Source: AP-15 sp963724435
Lineage (GTDB): Bacteria > Pseudomonadota > Alphaproteobacteria > ATCC43930 > CGMCC-115725
Direction: 5' to 3'
DNA length: 64,000 bases
Assembly (NCBI GenBank): GCA_963724435.1
Contig: CAVRUN010000002.1
Span: 62,001-126,000, forward strand
Within the stretch, counting starts at the first letter, position 1, and each line of letters begins with the position of its first letter. A model generated the notes under the pieces. The model was not told where the DNA came from. It did not search any database and was given only the letters and a program-made list of their open reading frames with translations. Shown here piece by piece: positions 18,939-27,540 of the stretch. The position numbers were made by a program, and so were the translations under genes.

Positions 18939-20093
18939 TTACCGATCAATCGGGTCCGCTACGCCGCGGGCGGTTTCGGCGATCAGCCAGTCGACGACGG
19001 TAATAAGGGCATCCTCGCGGGCGGCGCCGGCGGCGAGGGCCGCATCAAATTCTGCGATCTGCCGGTGGGCGCTGGTGCCGCGGGCGAGGATGTGGCGGGC
19101 ATGTGCCACCTCGGCCTCGCAACCGAAATAGCGGGCGTCGGGCTCGATCAATGTCAGGATCTCTTCGAGCAGTTCGCCATAGGGAACGATCCGGCCGCGG
19201 CCGAAATCGACGAGCCCGCGATCGACGCCATAGCGCTGTGCCAGCCAGCGGTTCTCGTCGATCAGCATCCGGGCATAGATGCGCCAGCGCTGGTTTTCGC
19301 GCTTGAGCCGCCACAGCATCCGCAACACGCAGCGGAACAGCGCGGCGATAGACAACGCGTCTTCCAATGTCGTGCAGCTGTCGGCGATGCGCATTTCCAA
19401 CGTCGGAAAGCGCTCGCTCGGGCGCAGATCCCACCACAATTTGGTGGCGTCCTCAATCAGCCCGGCATTGGTCAGGATATCGACGTGGCGGCGATATTCA
19501 CCCCAACTGTCAAAGCGCTCGGGCATGCCGGTGCGCGGCAATTCGTCGAACACTGCGAGCCGGTATGATTTGAGCCCGGTGTTTTCGCCGCGCCAAAACG
19601 GCGAGGAAGTCGACAATGCCAAAAGATGCGGCAGGAAATAGGACGCCTGGTTCATCAAATCGATGCGCAACTCGTCGTCGGGTAGCCCGATATGGACATG
19701 CAGGCCGCAGATCGCGAGCCGGCGCACGACGCCTTGCAGGTCATCCTGCAGATCCGCATAGCGGCGGCGCTCGGTGGTTTTCTGCGCGTCCCAGCGGGCA
19801 AAGGGATGGGTTGCGGCGGCTACCGGCGCCATGCCGTGCCGGGCCGCAACCGCCGCGACGGTGCGGCGGAGATGGCGCAGATCGGCGCGCGCTTCGGCAA
19901 GGCTGGCGCATACGCGGGTGCCGATCTCGATTTGCGAACGCAGAAATTCGGGGCTGACCTGGCCCGCCAGCAACGCCTCACAATCGGCCAGCATTTCGGA
20001 TGGGGGGTCGTCGACGACGTCGCGCGTCGTGCGGTCGACGAGAAAATACTCCTCCTCGATGCCAAGGGTGAATGCCAATTCGGCAGGGGCCAT
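18939..20093 (-). CDS. Carboxylate-amine ligase (YbdK, glutamate-cysteine ligase GCS2 family)
   Basis: 384 residues. Seen: FTLGIEEEYFLVD (ATP/Mg site of GCS2 enzymes), CGLHVHIGLPDDELRIDLMN, HLLALSTSSPFWRGENTGLK and FPTLEMRIADSCTT. ATG 20093 is preferred over the TTG two codons upstream. Family members ligate Glu to Cys weakly or modify other amines, so glutathione synthesis is possible but not assured. It ends seven bases from the convergent LLM gene. Confidence 0.88.
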   Translation of the reverse strand: MAPAELAFTLGIEEEYFLVDRTTRDVVDDPPSEMLADCEALLAGQVSPEFLRSQIEIGTRVCASLAEARADLRHLRRTVAAVAARHGMAPVAAATHPFARWDAQKTTERRRYADLQDDLQGVVRRLAICGLHVHIGLPDDELRIDLMNQASYFLPHLLALSTSSPFWRGENTGLKSYRLAVFDELPRTGMPERFDSWGEYRRHVDILTNAGLIEDATKLWWDLRPSERFPTLEMRIADSCTTLEDALSIAALFRCVLRMLWRLKRENQRWRIYARMLIDENRWLAQRYGVDRGLVDFGRGRIVPYGELLEEILTLIEPDARYFGCEAEVAHARHILARGTSAHRQIAEFDAALAAGAAREDALITVVDWLIAETARGVADPIDR

Positions 20094-20239
20094 CCGCAAC
20101 TCCGCGAGTTGTGCTCGCAGAGGCTAGCCGATCGGCCGCGCCGTCACCAGACGAGCCAACGATAGCCGATCAAAGCGCAATAACGCGCGTCCGGGGTGTT
20201 CTTGTATTCGGGTGCCGGCGAAAAGAGACGCGGTCCGTG

Positions 20240-20941
20240 TTACGGGAGCAAACGTTTGTACTCATTCCTGACAATGCCGTAGCACTCGCAACAGGCCGCC
20301 TCCAGGCCGGGCCGGTCGACGATGGTGACATGGCCATGGCCATTGTAGATTAATCTTGCGGCTCTCAGCGCACCCAGTGCCACGGTGACGCCAGGCCGCC
20401 GCACCCCGAGCATAATGGAAAGAAATTCATGGGTAAGCCGCAGGCGATCGCTTGCCGCTCGATCACGCGCCATCAGCAGCCAGCGCGCAAGCCGCTCCGG
20501 CAGATTGTGTCGGAGATTGCACCCTGCACACATTGAGACCTGAATATGAAACGCCTGGACATAGCGGAGCAGCAATTCGGAGAGGGCAGGGCTACGGGCC
20601 ACTGCATCGCGTAACGCGCTGGCCGGCAATCGCAGAGCAAAGCCAGGAAGCTGAACCATCGCCTCGAGGGGCGAGGTGTCCGCACCTAGCAGAACCGGCA
20701 TTCCGTCGAATCCCTCACTCCCGATGACCCCGACTTCCGCATCGACCCCGTCCTCCAACACTTGCACAATGGACACCATGCCATCTTGCACAAAGTGAAC
20801 ATGCTCTATCGGCGCATTCGGTGGTGACAGGATCTGCTTTTGGACAAGCGTAATCAGCTCGAGGTGGGGTTGAAGACGATCGAGATCTTCGGGCGTCAGC
20901 GCGAGCAGCAGCTTATTTAAGATCGAAAGTGTGGGGGGCAT
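20240..20941 (-). CDS. Crp/Fnr-family transcriptional regulator
   Basis: 233 residues from ATG 20941, which has a strong GGGAGGAG site. An N-terminal cyclic-nucleotide-binding-like domain (EHVHFVQDGMVSIVQVLEDG, GSEGFDGMPVLLG) precedes the dimer helix and a winged helix-turn-helix (LTHEFLSIMLGVRRPGVTVA). Cysteines in SMCAGCNLRHN and ACCECYG are notable, but the Fnr N-terminal cluster is missing. The EGFDG-type sensor resembles the short family with little known ligand binding. The target is not evident from neighbours. Confidence 0.88.
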   Translation of the reverse strand: MPPTLSILNKLLLALTPEDLDRLQPHLELITLVQKQILSPPNAPIEHVHFVQDGMVSIVQVLEDGVDAEVGVIGSEGFDGMPVLLGADTSPLEAMVQLPGFALRLPASALRDAVARSPALSELLLRYVQAFHIQVSMCAGCNLRHNLPERLARWLLMARDRAASDRLRLTHEFLSIMLGVRRPGVTVALGALRAARLIYNGHGHVTIVDRPGLEAACCECYGIVRNEYKRLLP

Positions 20942-21120
20942 GGCTCCTCCCGAAACCGGGCAAGAGCACGCGCCTCTCTCAGCCGTCCGCGCCCAAAACT
21001 CAAATCGCAAACGATCTCGCAGATATGGGCATTTGCCGCTTAATTACGAAGCAAATAATAGGATTCACGCGTCCCGACGCATTCCCTCGCCGTTTAGGTG
21101 TTCGTTCGTCCTGGCAGGCG

Positions 21121-22002
21121 TTACCGTACGCCAAGAATTGAGCCGGTCAGGGCACGCGGGTCGCGGCGCGACCACCTCCCACGCTCCACCTGATGAAAAA
21201 ACTCGTCGAGCGTGCGATTGAACAGGTCCGGCTCTTCGAGATTGAGCGCATGGCCGGTGTTGGGGAAGACGATGAGTGCCGCGGTCGGGATCGTCCGCTT
21301 CATCATAATGCCGGGTTCAAGGCAGGGGTGATCCTCGTCGCCGGTCATGATCAAGGTCGCCACCTCGAGGTGCGCCATCCGATCGGTCAGATCCCATAAG
21401 GACGGGCGCTGCGCCTGGACGCCACGCATCGTCAACGCCGAACCTTTGGTCGAATGCCCGGCGAGGTTTGTTGCGAACTCGCCCCAGCCGCGCGGGTCCT
21501 TGTTTTGAAACTGCACTCGGCTGGGTCCCTGCGCATAAACCTTGCTCGCCTCGCCCATCCCCTGACCCTCGATCAAGGCAATGGTCTTGGCGGTCTCGTC
21601 GTGAAATTGCTGACGCTTTCCGGGTTCGGCACCGTAGCCGCAGCCGGCCACGACCAGCGATAATGCGCGCCCCGGATAGGCAAAACCGAAATGCAGTGTC
21701 GCAAACCCGCCCATCGATATGCCGACCACATGCGCCTTGTCGATCGCGAGCGAATCGAACACAGCGCGGATGTCGTCGCGGGCTCGATCTTGCGAATAAC
21801 GCGCCGGCTCGTCCGGAACATCGGATGGCGGGTAGCCACGCGCGTTATAGGCGACGCAGCGATACCGCCGCCCGAAATAGCGCATCTGCCCTTCATAGCC
21901 GCGGTAATCGTCGGCAAATTCATGGACAAAGACGATCGGCGTGCCCGACCCGGTCTCTTCGTAATAAAGCCGCACCCCGTCATCGGTCGACAAATGTGGC
22001 AT
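21121..22002 (-). CDS. Alpha/beta hydrolase
   Basis: 293 residues. Seen: GTPIVFVHEFADDYRG (oxyanion region), VVGISMGGFATLHFG with the nucleophile Ser in GxSxG, TGDEDHPCLEP with the acid, and NTGHALNLEEP with the His. The HE instead of HG after the first strand is common in this branch. The substrate is unknown. It is divergent from the cytolysin gene, with 368 bases between them. Confidence 0.88.
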   Translation of the reverse strand: MPHLSTDDGVRLYYEETGSGTPIVFVHEFADDYRGYEGQMRYFGRRYRCVAYNARGYPPSDVPDEPARYSQDRARDDIRAVFDSLAIDKAHVVGISMGGFATLHFGFAYPGRALSLVVAGCGYGAEPGKRQQFHDETAKTIALIEGQGMGEASKVYAQGPSRVQFQNKDPRGWGEFATNLAGHSTKGSALTMRGVQAQRPSLWDLTDRMAHLEVATLIMTGDEDHPCLEPGIMMKRTIPTAALIVFPNTGHALNLEEPDLFNRTLDEFFHQVERGRWSRRDPRALTGSILGVR

Positions 22003-22370
22003 CGCGGTCCCCTTTGTGCACGAGAGCGATCCTAGCTACAGCGCTGGTGGCGGGGCAAGCTACGGCAGGCAAGTGCCGCCATCTCCGGCGTTGGCATGGT
22101 GTTTGAAGAGAGATGTTTAGGTCCGGGCCTTCGCGAACGCAGATAGAGGCCGATCCGGGCCGGGATCGCCGGATCGCATCCGGACCTCATTCCCGGACCA
22201 GCTCTCTCCCGTGCCCAGCCAATGCGCATTTGCCGGCGCCATGCGCAAACCGTTTGCGGCCACCTGATTGTTCTTGGCGCCAACAGGTTGGGATCAGGAA
22301 TGTACGGCGCCTCGCGAATTTTTGGTTAATGCTATGCTCGCTAAAACTATTCGATTGAGGAGTAACAGAC
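22003..22370. other. Intergenic region between hydrolase and cytolysin genes
   Basis: No gene is supported here. The left half is GC-rich with several GATCCGG/CCGGATC-like inverted segments (about 22150-22190). The last 70 bases before the cytolysin are AT-rich and would hold its promoter; I could not define convincing -35 and -10 boxes. Confidence 0.5.
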
Positions 22371-23780
22371 GTGCCCAACCCGGATCTCGACAAATACATC
22401 GAATCGCTCGATTACGATCCGCGTGTCCTCCTGGCGGTGGTGCCCGACGGCAGCACCTCCGCAATCCCGGTCAAAGACCGCCAATCCAACAGCAACGGTG
22501 TAATTATTTGCACTAAGACTCAGCGTTCGTTAAGCAAGACCCTGAGCGAGGTGGCCATATTGAGCCCCACCGCCGGCGTTATCTTCCCCGGCGCCCTGGT
22601 TCTCGCCGATCAGAACCTCAGCGAAGGCCGTCCGACGCCAATTTCGCTTGCGCGGGGCTCGGCTACTCTGACGATCGATCTGCCAGGGCTTGAAACCCCG
22701 AGCGGTACGCTGGTTTCGTCCGGGTCTAACGTCCAGCATTTCTTAAACGCCAAGCTCGAGGAGTGGAACAAGCAGGCGGCCAGCCAGGGTTACATCAACG
22801 CCGCGCGCTCATTTGTCCAAACCACTCAGGCGTTCTCTTCGCAGCAAGTGTCGCTCGATCTCGGGTTCAATGCGAAATGGGCCTCGGGCAACGCGAGCGC
22901 GCAGATCAGTTCGAGCAGCACGACCGAGACCTCGGTCCTTGTCGCCTATTTCAAGCAGGTGTTCTACACGGTTTGGATGGATGCCCCCTCGGCCCCGGGG
23001 GACGTGTTCGACCCCGGTGTTTCGCTGAGCGATGCGCAACGCGTCTTTAACGCCAGCCGACCACCAGGATATGTCCGCAGCGTCGATTATGGTCGTCTTC
23101 TGATGGTTAAGATGGAGACTTCCGCGGTCGATACTTCGTTCAATTTGAAGGGAGCATTCGAGCAGGCAACCCAGGGCGGGGTCACAGCCGGCGGCAATCT
23201 CGACGCCAAGTACAAGAATATTATCAGTAATGCTTCTTTCACCGCGCTGGCGCTAGGCGGCGGAGCGGAGACCCCGGTCAGCATCTTCAGCGGCGGCGCC
23301 GAGTCCGCGCTGAAGGGTTTGCAGGACTACATCAAGCAAGACGCTCGCTATCGCCGCGACAATCCCGGGTTTCCCATCGCATATACTGTGGTGTTTCTAA
23401 AAGATAATGAATTTGCCCGGATGGGATTTACGACCGACTATACCGATACCGAATGCGTCAAATATCCCAACGGCTTTGTCAAATTACAGCATTCGGGCGC
23501 ATATGTCGCGAAATTCGAAGTGGATTGGGTCGAGCCCGATGCCCATGGCAATTACAACCAAAACAGAAGCTGGGAATCGGGCGATACAACCGTTGGCTAC
23601 ACCCACCAGGTCGACCTGCCCGGCGATGCGCAGGGTGTAAGAATAAAAGCCTGGGCTGCGACCGGCTTGATATGGGATCCATGGGGCGAGATCATGAATG
23701 TCGCGCTCAACGGGCCAGATAACAAATGCTATCGGGTAACCGGAACGACGCTCAACCGCAGCTGGGATAACAATTGCTAA
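22371..23780 (+). CDS. Cholesterol-dependent cytolysin homologue (thiol-activated cytolysin family)
   Basis: 469 residues, almost the length of pneumolysin (471). Family features run in order: an N-terminus like pneumolysin (LDKYIESLDYDPRVLL), FPGALVLADQNL (72-83), SLARG (92-96), DLPGL (103-107), YFKQVFYTVWMDAP (193-206), DPGVSLSD, SFTALALGG (289-297, the Gly-Gly turn), NPGFPIAYTVVFLKDN, SGAYVAKFEVDW (375-386), then the Ig-like domain 4. The undecapeptide position (429-439) reads AATGLIWDPWG: the Cys and one Trp are lost, TGL and two Trp are kept. The Thr460-Leu461 cholesterol-recognition pair is present. No signal peptide is seen, as in pneumolysin, so release would need lysis or an unknown exporter. 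GTG start with GAGGAG eight bases upstream. Confidence 0.93.
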   Translation: MPNPDLDKYIESLDYDPRVLLAVVPDGSTSAIPVKDRQSNSNGVIICTKTQRSLSKTLSEVAILSPTAGVIFPGALVLADQNLSEGRPTPISLARGSATLTIDLPGLETPSGTLVSSGSNVQHFLNAKLEEWNKQAASQGYINAARSFVQTTQAFSSQQVSLDLGFNAKWASGNASAQISSSSTTETSVLVAYFKQVFYTVWMDAPSAPGDVFDPGVSLSDAQRVFNASRPPGYVRSVDYGRLLMVKMETSAVDTSFNLKGAFEQATQGGVTAGGNLDAKYKNIISNASFTALALGGGAETPVSIFSGGAESALKGLQDYIKQDARYRRDNPGFPIAYTVVFLKDNEFARMGFTTDYTDTECVKYPNGFVKLQHSGAYVAKFEVDWVEPDAHGNYNQNRSWESGDTTVGYTHQVDLPGDAQGVRIKAWAATGLIWDPWGEIMNVALNGPDNKCYRVTGTTLNRSWDNNC

Positions 23781-23818
23781 ATCCCGCGGACCGGCGCCAG
23801 CGCGGCGGGCACGAAAAA

Positions 23819-23844
23819 GCCGGGAGAAGTTGGACGCTCCCGGC
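23819..23844. terminator. Bidirectional hairpin terminator after the cytolysin gene
   Basis: GCCGGGAG and CTCCCGGC form an eight-base stem with a ten-base loop. On the minus strand it is followed by CTTTTTC, on the plus strand by TATTTA. It lies 39 bases after the cytolysin stop and can also end transcription coming from the recombinase side. Confidence 0.75.
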
Positions 23845-23889
23845 TATTTAGGATCGGATTGCGACGGCAGCGGGTCAGAGCCGCTCGAA

Positions 23890-24025
23890 TTAGTAAATTT
23901 CGTCCTTGATGCGGAGCTTCTGACTGCCCGCGTCGAAATTGCCTAAGATATTGGTATTACTAACGTATCCGAATTTTGAGAGGTAAATTTTGGTAAAACC
24001 AGATGGATAAGAAAATCAATGAGAT
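23890..24025 (-). pseudogene. Possible 3' gene remnant with peptidoglycan-binding-like sequence
   Basis: A minus-strand frame without a start runs to a stop at 23890 and reads in part IYLSKFGYVSNTNILGNFDA then SQKLRIKDEIY. The YLSKFGY...FDA pattern recalls the peptidoglycan-binding pro-domain of matrixin-type peptidases. Only about 40 codons exist, bounded upstream by a TGA. Weak identification; it may be the tail of a gene destroyed when the recombinase arrived. Confidence 0.25.
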
Positions 24026-24077
24026 ACGTCCATGCGAAAAGAGCCGTTGCGACCAAATGCGACCGCGGCCCGCACGC

Positions 24078-24114
24078 AAAAAAAGTCCCGCCAACCCTTC
24101 GAGCGGGCGGCGGG
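24078..24114 (-). terminator. Terminator after the recombinase pseudogene
   Basis: On the minus strand CCCGCC...GGCGGG with a 16-base loop is followed by ACTTTTTTT. It begins about 34 bases after the recombinase stop. Confidence 0.75.
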
Positions 24115-24147
24115 GCCGTTGTCGTCAGGATCGCAAAGAGGATCGGG

Positions 24148-25199
24148 TTAGGCGATCCCGATTTCGCCCCGAGCCAGGCGCTCGTGATCCTCCTCGATCG
24201 AGCCCAGCCAATGACCATAGCGGGGTCAAACGTCATTTGGATTGAGGAATGCCCGAGCATCTGCTGCAGCCGTTTCGGCGAAAATCCCTTGCCGATCCAC
24301 CATGACGCCGTGAAGTGGCGCAGCGAGTGGAAGTTGAACAGCGGCGCACCCGCGGCGTCGATCAGCCCGGCGGCTTTCTGCAACGGCCGCCCGAAGCGCT
24401 GCGCGAGGTTTTGGAGCGGCTGAATCTTGCCGACGGTGTTGAGGAATACGAGGTCGAGTTCGCCCTGGGGGCAGCGCAGCTTCCATTCCCTGAGCGTATT
24501 CAGCACGGTGGGCAGGACCGGGATTTCACGCTGACCGGCGGCCGATTTCGGCATCCCGATCGCGCCCCATTCGTCGGCTCGCTGCCGCACCGCGATCGTC
24601 TTAGTGTCAAAATCGATCGCACTCCAGGTCAGCCCGCGCAGCTCCGAAGCGCGCATCCCGGTAAAGGCGGCGGTGACCAGCAACGGCCGATGCCACGACC
24701 AGCGGGGCCCGGCGGCGATCTCCAGCAGCTTTTGCACATCGGTGATGCCGGGAAACGTCAGCGCCGACTTCGAGCTGCTTCACATCGCGCTTCTTGGTCG
24801 TGATCTTGACCGGCAACGCCGCGTTCTGCGCCACCAAGCCGCGGCGCTGCACCTCCGACAGGATCGATTTCAGCGTGCCGAGTACCTTTCGCGCCAGCCG
24901 CCGCGACACCGCCGGATGATCCTTGGTACCTTTAAGCAGGCTGTCGCGCCATGTTTCGAGCACCGGCGCTGACAGCTGCGACAGCTTCACCGCCCCGATG
25001 GTGGAGCCGATATGCAGCCGCACGATCGCGTCGTAGCCGCGCATCGTACCGCGTTCCAAATGCTCGGCTGCGCCGCGCTCCAACCATCGCTGAGCCGCCT
25101 CATAGACGTTGAGCGAAGCCCGTTCCGCCGTGTGCACGCCGTCTTTAACTTGGTGCTGGGTCTCGACCAGCCACGCTGCGGCGGCTTTCTTTGTGTCAC
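24148..25199 (-). pseudogene. Tyrosine recombinase (phage-type integrase), frameshifted and 5'-truncated
   Basis: Reads as one integrase in three frames. The SAM-like N-terminal part (KKAAAAWLVETQHQVKDGVH, LSAPVLETWRDSLLKGTKDH) lies in one frame until about 24750. The catalytic domain (TAAFTGMRASELRGLTW with Arg, FHSLRHFTASWWIGKGF with HxxR, MLGHSSIQMTFD) is in the next. A further shift near 24230 is needed to read YGHWLGSIEEDHERLARGE and stop at 24148; the CCCC tract there suggests an indel, and the active-site Tyr lies in this last frame. The first about 30 residues expected for the family are missing at 25199, where the truncated plus-strand gene begins. It cannot be active as sequenced. 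Confidence 0.85.
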
Positions 25200-25200
25200 C

Positions 25201-25623
25201 CGGCGCCTCGATAACCAGGCATATCTGCAGGCGCTTGAACCGACCGGCGGACCGGTTGCCGTTGCCCGCGTGTTTTACCCGTTCCGCGCCAACGAGAACG
25301 ACGCATGGTTTCTGGTTAATGGGGTGCCGTCGCTGATCGATGTCGACGATCAACGTTATCTGCCATTAGCGGAAATGCGATCGTCGGCGGCCTACGCCGA
25401 AATCCATCAGCATTACCCGAATGTCACATTCTGGCCCGGTAGCCGCGGCGGGTCGGCCCCGGAGACGTCTTCGGACGGCCGCCAGATCGTTGTCGGTTAT
25501 CTGTTGCGCGATCTCTGTCATGCCTGCGCTATCGTCGGCCGCGTCCGCTATGGTTTTGATTTTAGCGCCAACGGAAGATTCCTCGGAGCGAGGCTCGTCT
25601 CGATAACGCCAACCGAGCGATAA
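25201..25623 (+). pseudogene. 5'-truncated gene of unknown function
   Basis: An open plus-strand frame from the junction with the recombinase to a stop at 25623 reads LDNQAYLQALEPTGGPVAVA, FYPFRANENDAWFLVNGVPS, YAEIHQHYPNVTFWPGSRGG, and ends with VRYGFDFSANGRFLGARLVS. It looks like real protein with balanced composition. No start codon or ribosome site exists at its left end, because the sequence there belongs to the recombinase on the other strand. I do not recognise the family. About 140 residues remain. Confidence 0.55.
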
Positions 25624-25665
25624 GTCTTTTAACCCTGGGTTTGGCAGGTTTCCGCAGCCTTCGTT

Positions 25666-27036
25666 TTAAGCGCTATTGGCGGCAATCGGCTCGACCAGTC
25701 CGGCGGCAACGTGGTCCCGATCCTCCGCCTGGTCGTGCGTTGGCCGAATAGATGCCGCTTCGAGCCGCCGCACGGCCGCTTCCACCGCGAGCCGCAGCCC
25801 CATATCGTTGAAGAACGAGCCCGGAATCATGCAGGACGCGGCGAGCACCCGGCGAAAGGCATCGAACAGTTCGGCATCTGGGGGCGTGGCTTCGGTCCAG
25901 AACCGGTCGAGGTCGCCCTGATAAGTCAGCCCCCGAATGTCGTACACCGCATCGCCGAGGGCGATCACCGGCAGCCCCTTGGCCAGCGCTGCGGCGCCAA
26001 CCGTGCTGTTAACGGTCACAACGCCGTGCGCCCGGGCCAGCAGCTTTGGCAATCCGCCGCCGTCGACCACAGTCACGCGATCGGCCACCATATGCTCGGT
26101 CGCAACATGCCCGATCATACCGGTCCAATTTACGAGACCGCTGTCCATCGGGTGCAGTTTGACAATGAGCCGCGCGGCTGATGGCGCATGGTGCGAAAAC
26201 GAACCGAGCACATGGTCAATTGCCAAAGAGCTTGTGCGAAACCGCGAATGCACCCGCATCTGGTAGTCACAGTCAAGCTGCAGCGGGAGGAGATAGATCG
26301 GGTCGCCGGTCAATGCCGTGATCGCCGCCGCCGCTTGCCGCTCGGATCTACGCAGCAACGCAAGTCGCCGCAGCCACCCTGCATATTCGATCAGCAAATA
26401 ATAGGGCCGGTGGCTGCGGTAATGCGGAAAACGCCAGATAGCGACAGCCGAGGCAAGATTATAAAGGATATCCTCGAACGCACGCCGCCGGAAACTATCT
26501 CGAACCTTTGGCTGCGGCCATTGCCATTCCGGGAGTTCGCGGGCTCGCTCGCGATACCAATCGGGGACTTTGGGCAGTGGCGAATAGCCGTTGACGCCGT
26601 CTTTTTCAAAGGTGATCCAACCGGGGCGCATATAGCCCTCTTCGACCACGTGCACGAGGAGGCTGCGCTCTTTGGCAAGACGGATTGCGGCGCGATGTAA
26701 TGGGCGGCAGTCGCCAAACAGGATGATGTCGCTGATCGCGCGGTTGCAGATCAGGTCGTCGAGAAACCGCGGCCATTCCTGCGCGCGGCCGCGAAAATCA
26801 ATCGCGTTGCCAATTCGCCAGAATGCGCGATCGCCGCCGTTGAAGTTGACCCGATACACGGCATGACCGCGTGCCGCGAGAGCAGAACCGAGGCGCTCGA
26901 AAAATCGAGTCGGCATGCTTTGCAGAAAAAGAAAGCTGCGACCGGTCAATGCCGCGTTGGGGCGCGCGACCGTCACGCGCTCTGCCAACCGGTCACCTGA
27001 CGATCCAATGGCATTCCCCGAGGACGAATGCGACAC
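25666..27036 (-). CDS. KpsS-like capsule polysaccharide biosynthesis protein
   Basis: 456 residues. Family features: SFLFLQSMPTRFFERLGSAL near the N-terminus, VYRVNFNGGDRAFW, ILFGDCRPLHRAAIRLAKER, VHVVEEGYMRPGWITFEKDG, YLLPLQLDCDYQMRVHSRF, LIVKLHPMDSGLVNW and VVTVNSTVGAAALAKGLPVI. KpsS-type enzymes start or extend the Kdo linker of group 2 capsules on phosphatidylglycerol. No kpsC, kpsM or kpsT lies in the window, so its partners are elsewhere or it works in another polysaccharide. The GTG 27036 start is tentative; homology begins about 30 residues in. Confidence 0.82.
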   Translation of the reverse strand: MSHSSSGNAIGSSGDRLAERVTVARPNAALTGRSFLFLQSMPTRFFERLGSALAARGHAVYRVNFNGGDRAFWRIGNAIDFRGRAQEWPRFLDDLICNRAISDIILFGDCRPLHRAAIRLAKERSLLVHVVEEGYMRPGWITFEKDGVNGYSPLPKVPDWYRERARELPEWQWPQPKVRDSFRRRAFEDILYNLASAVAIWRFPHYRSHRPYYLLIEYAGWLRRLALLRRSERQAAAAITALTGDPIYLLPLQLDCDYQMRVHSRFRTSSLAIDHVLGSFSHHAPSAARLIVKLHPMDSGLVNWTGMIGHVATEHMVADRVTVVDGGGLPKLLARAHGVVTVNSTVGAAALAKGLPVIALGDAVYDIRGLTYQGDLDRFWTEATPPDAELFDAFRRVLAASCMIPGSFFNDMGLRLAVEAAVRRLEAASIRPTHDQAEDRDHVAAGLVEPIAANSA

Positions 27037-27151
27037 CGGTGACTACGACAGCGGCGTCCTTTCCGCGTCCTGGAGGTTTTCACTGTTTGTTAGAATCTTT
27101 GAGCTTGGATCGGCGGGGGCTGAAATCGATCGGCCCGGATCGAGGCTGAAT

Positions 27152-27511
27152 GTGGCGCGCGTCTTAGTAGCCGAGTCCGACCAACATATTCGCGAGTTCT
27201 TTGCCGGGATTCTGGCTGATTGCGGTCACGCAGTTCAAACCTGCGCCGACGCAACCGAGGCACCATCGTCACTGGCGAAGCGAGAAATCGACGTCGTCGT
27301 GACTGATCTGGTCCTGGAGATTAGTGACGAAACCACACTCTTCCGTGATTGCGCAGCTCTCGGCATCCCGACATTCACCTTGAGCGGAAGCAAATTCCGT
27401 CCCGGACAGTTACTGGCAGAACGGCCAGCGGCATTGTTAGAGAAGCCTTTTCGCTTCAACGATCTGCAAACCGTATTGGATGCTGTCGCTCTCCAGCCGG
27501 AGCCGGCGTGA
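27152..27511 (+). CDS. Stand-alone response-regulator receiver domain
   Basis: 119 residues from GTG 27152. Seen: the acidic pocket (Glu8, Asp10 in VLVAESDQHIREFF), phospho-acceptor Asp52 in VVVTDLVLE, Ser78 in TLSGS, and Lys98 in LLEKPFRFND. There is no output domain, so it acts as a single-domain receiver in a phosphorelay. The frame is open from 26915 but the upstream part overlaps kpsS and lacks homology. No histidine kinase is nearby. Confidence 0.82.
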   Translation: MARVLVAESDQHIREFFAGILADCGHAVQTCADATEAPSSLAKREIDVVVTDLVLEISDETTLFRDCAALGIPTFTLSGSKFRPGQLLAERPAALLEKPFRFNDLQTVLDAVALQPEPA

Positions 27512-27540
27512 GCGCGATCGGGCCGGCGCGCCGAGGGTTT

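Noticed and set aside
20133..20239. Continuation of the Crp/Fnr frame beyond its stop with a protein-like tail
   Set aside because: About 34 codons after the normal family end; Crp proteins end at the stop at 20240, and no homologue is known to me.
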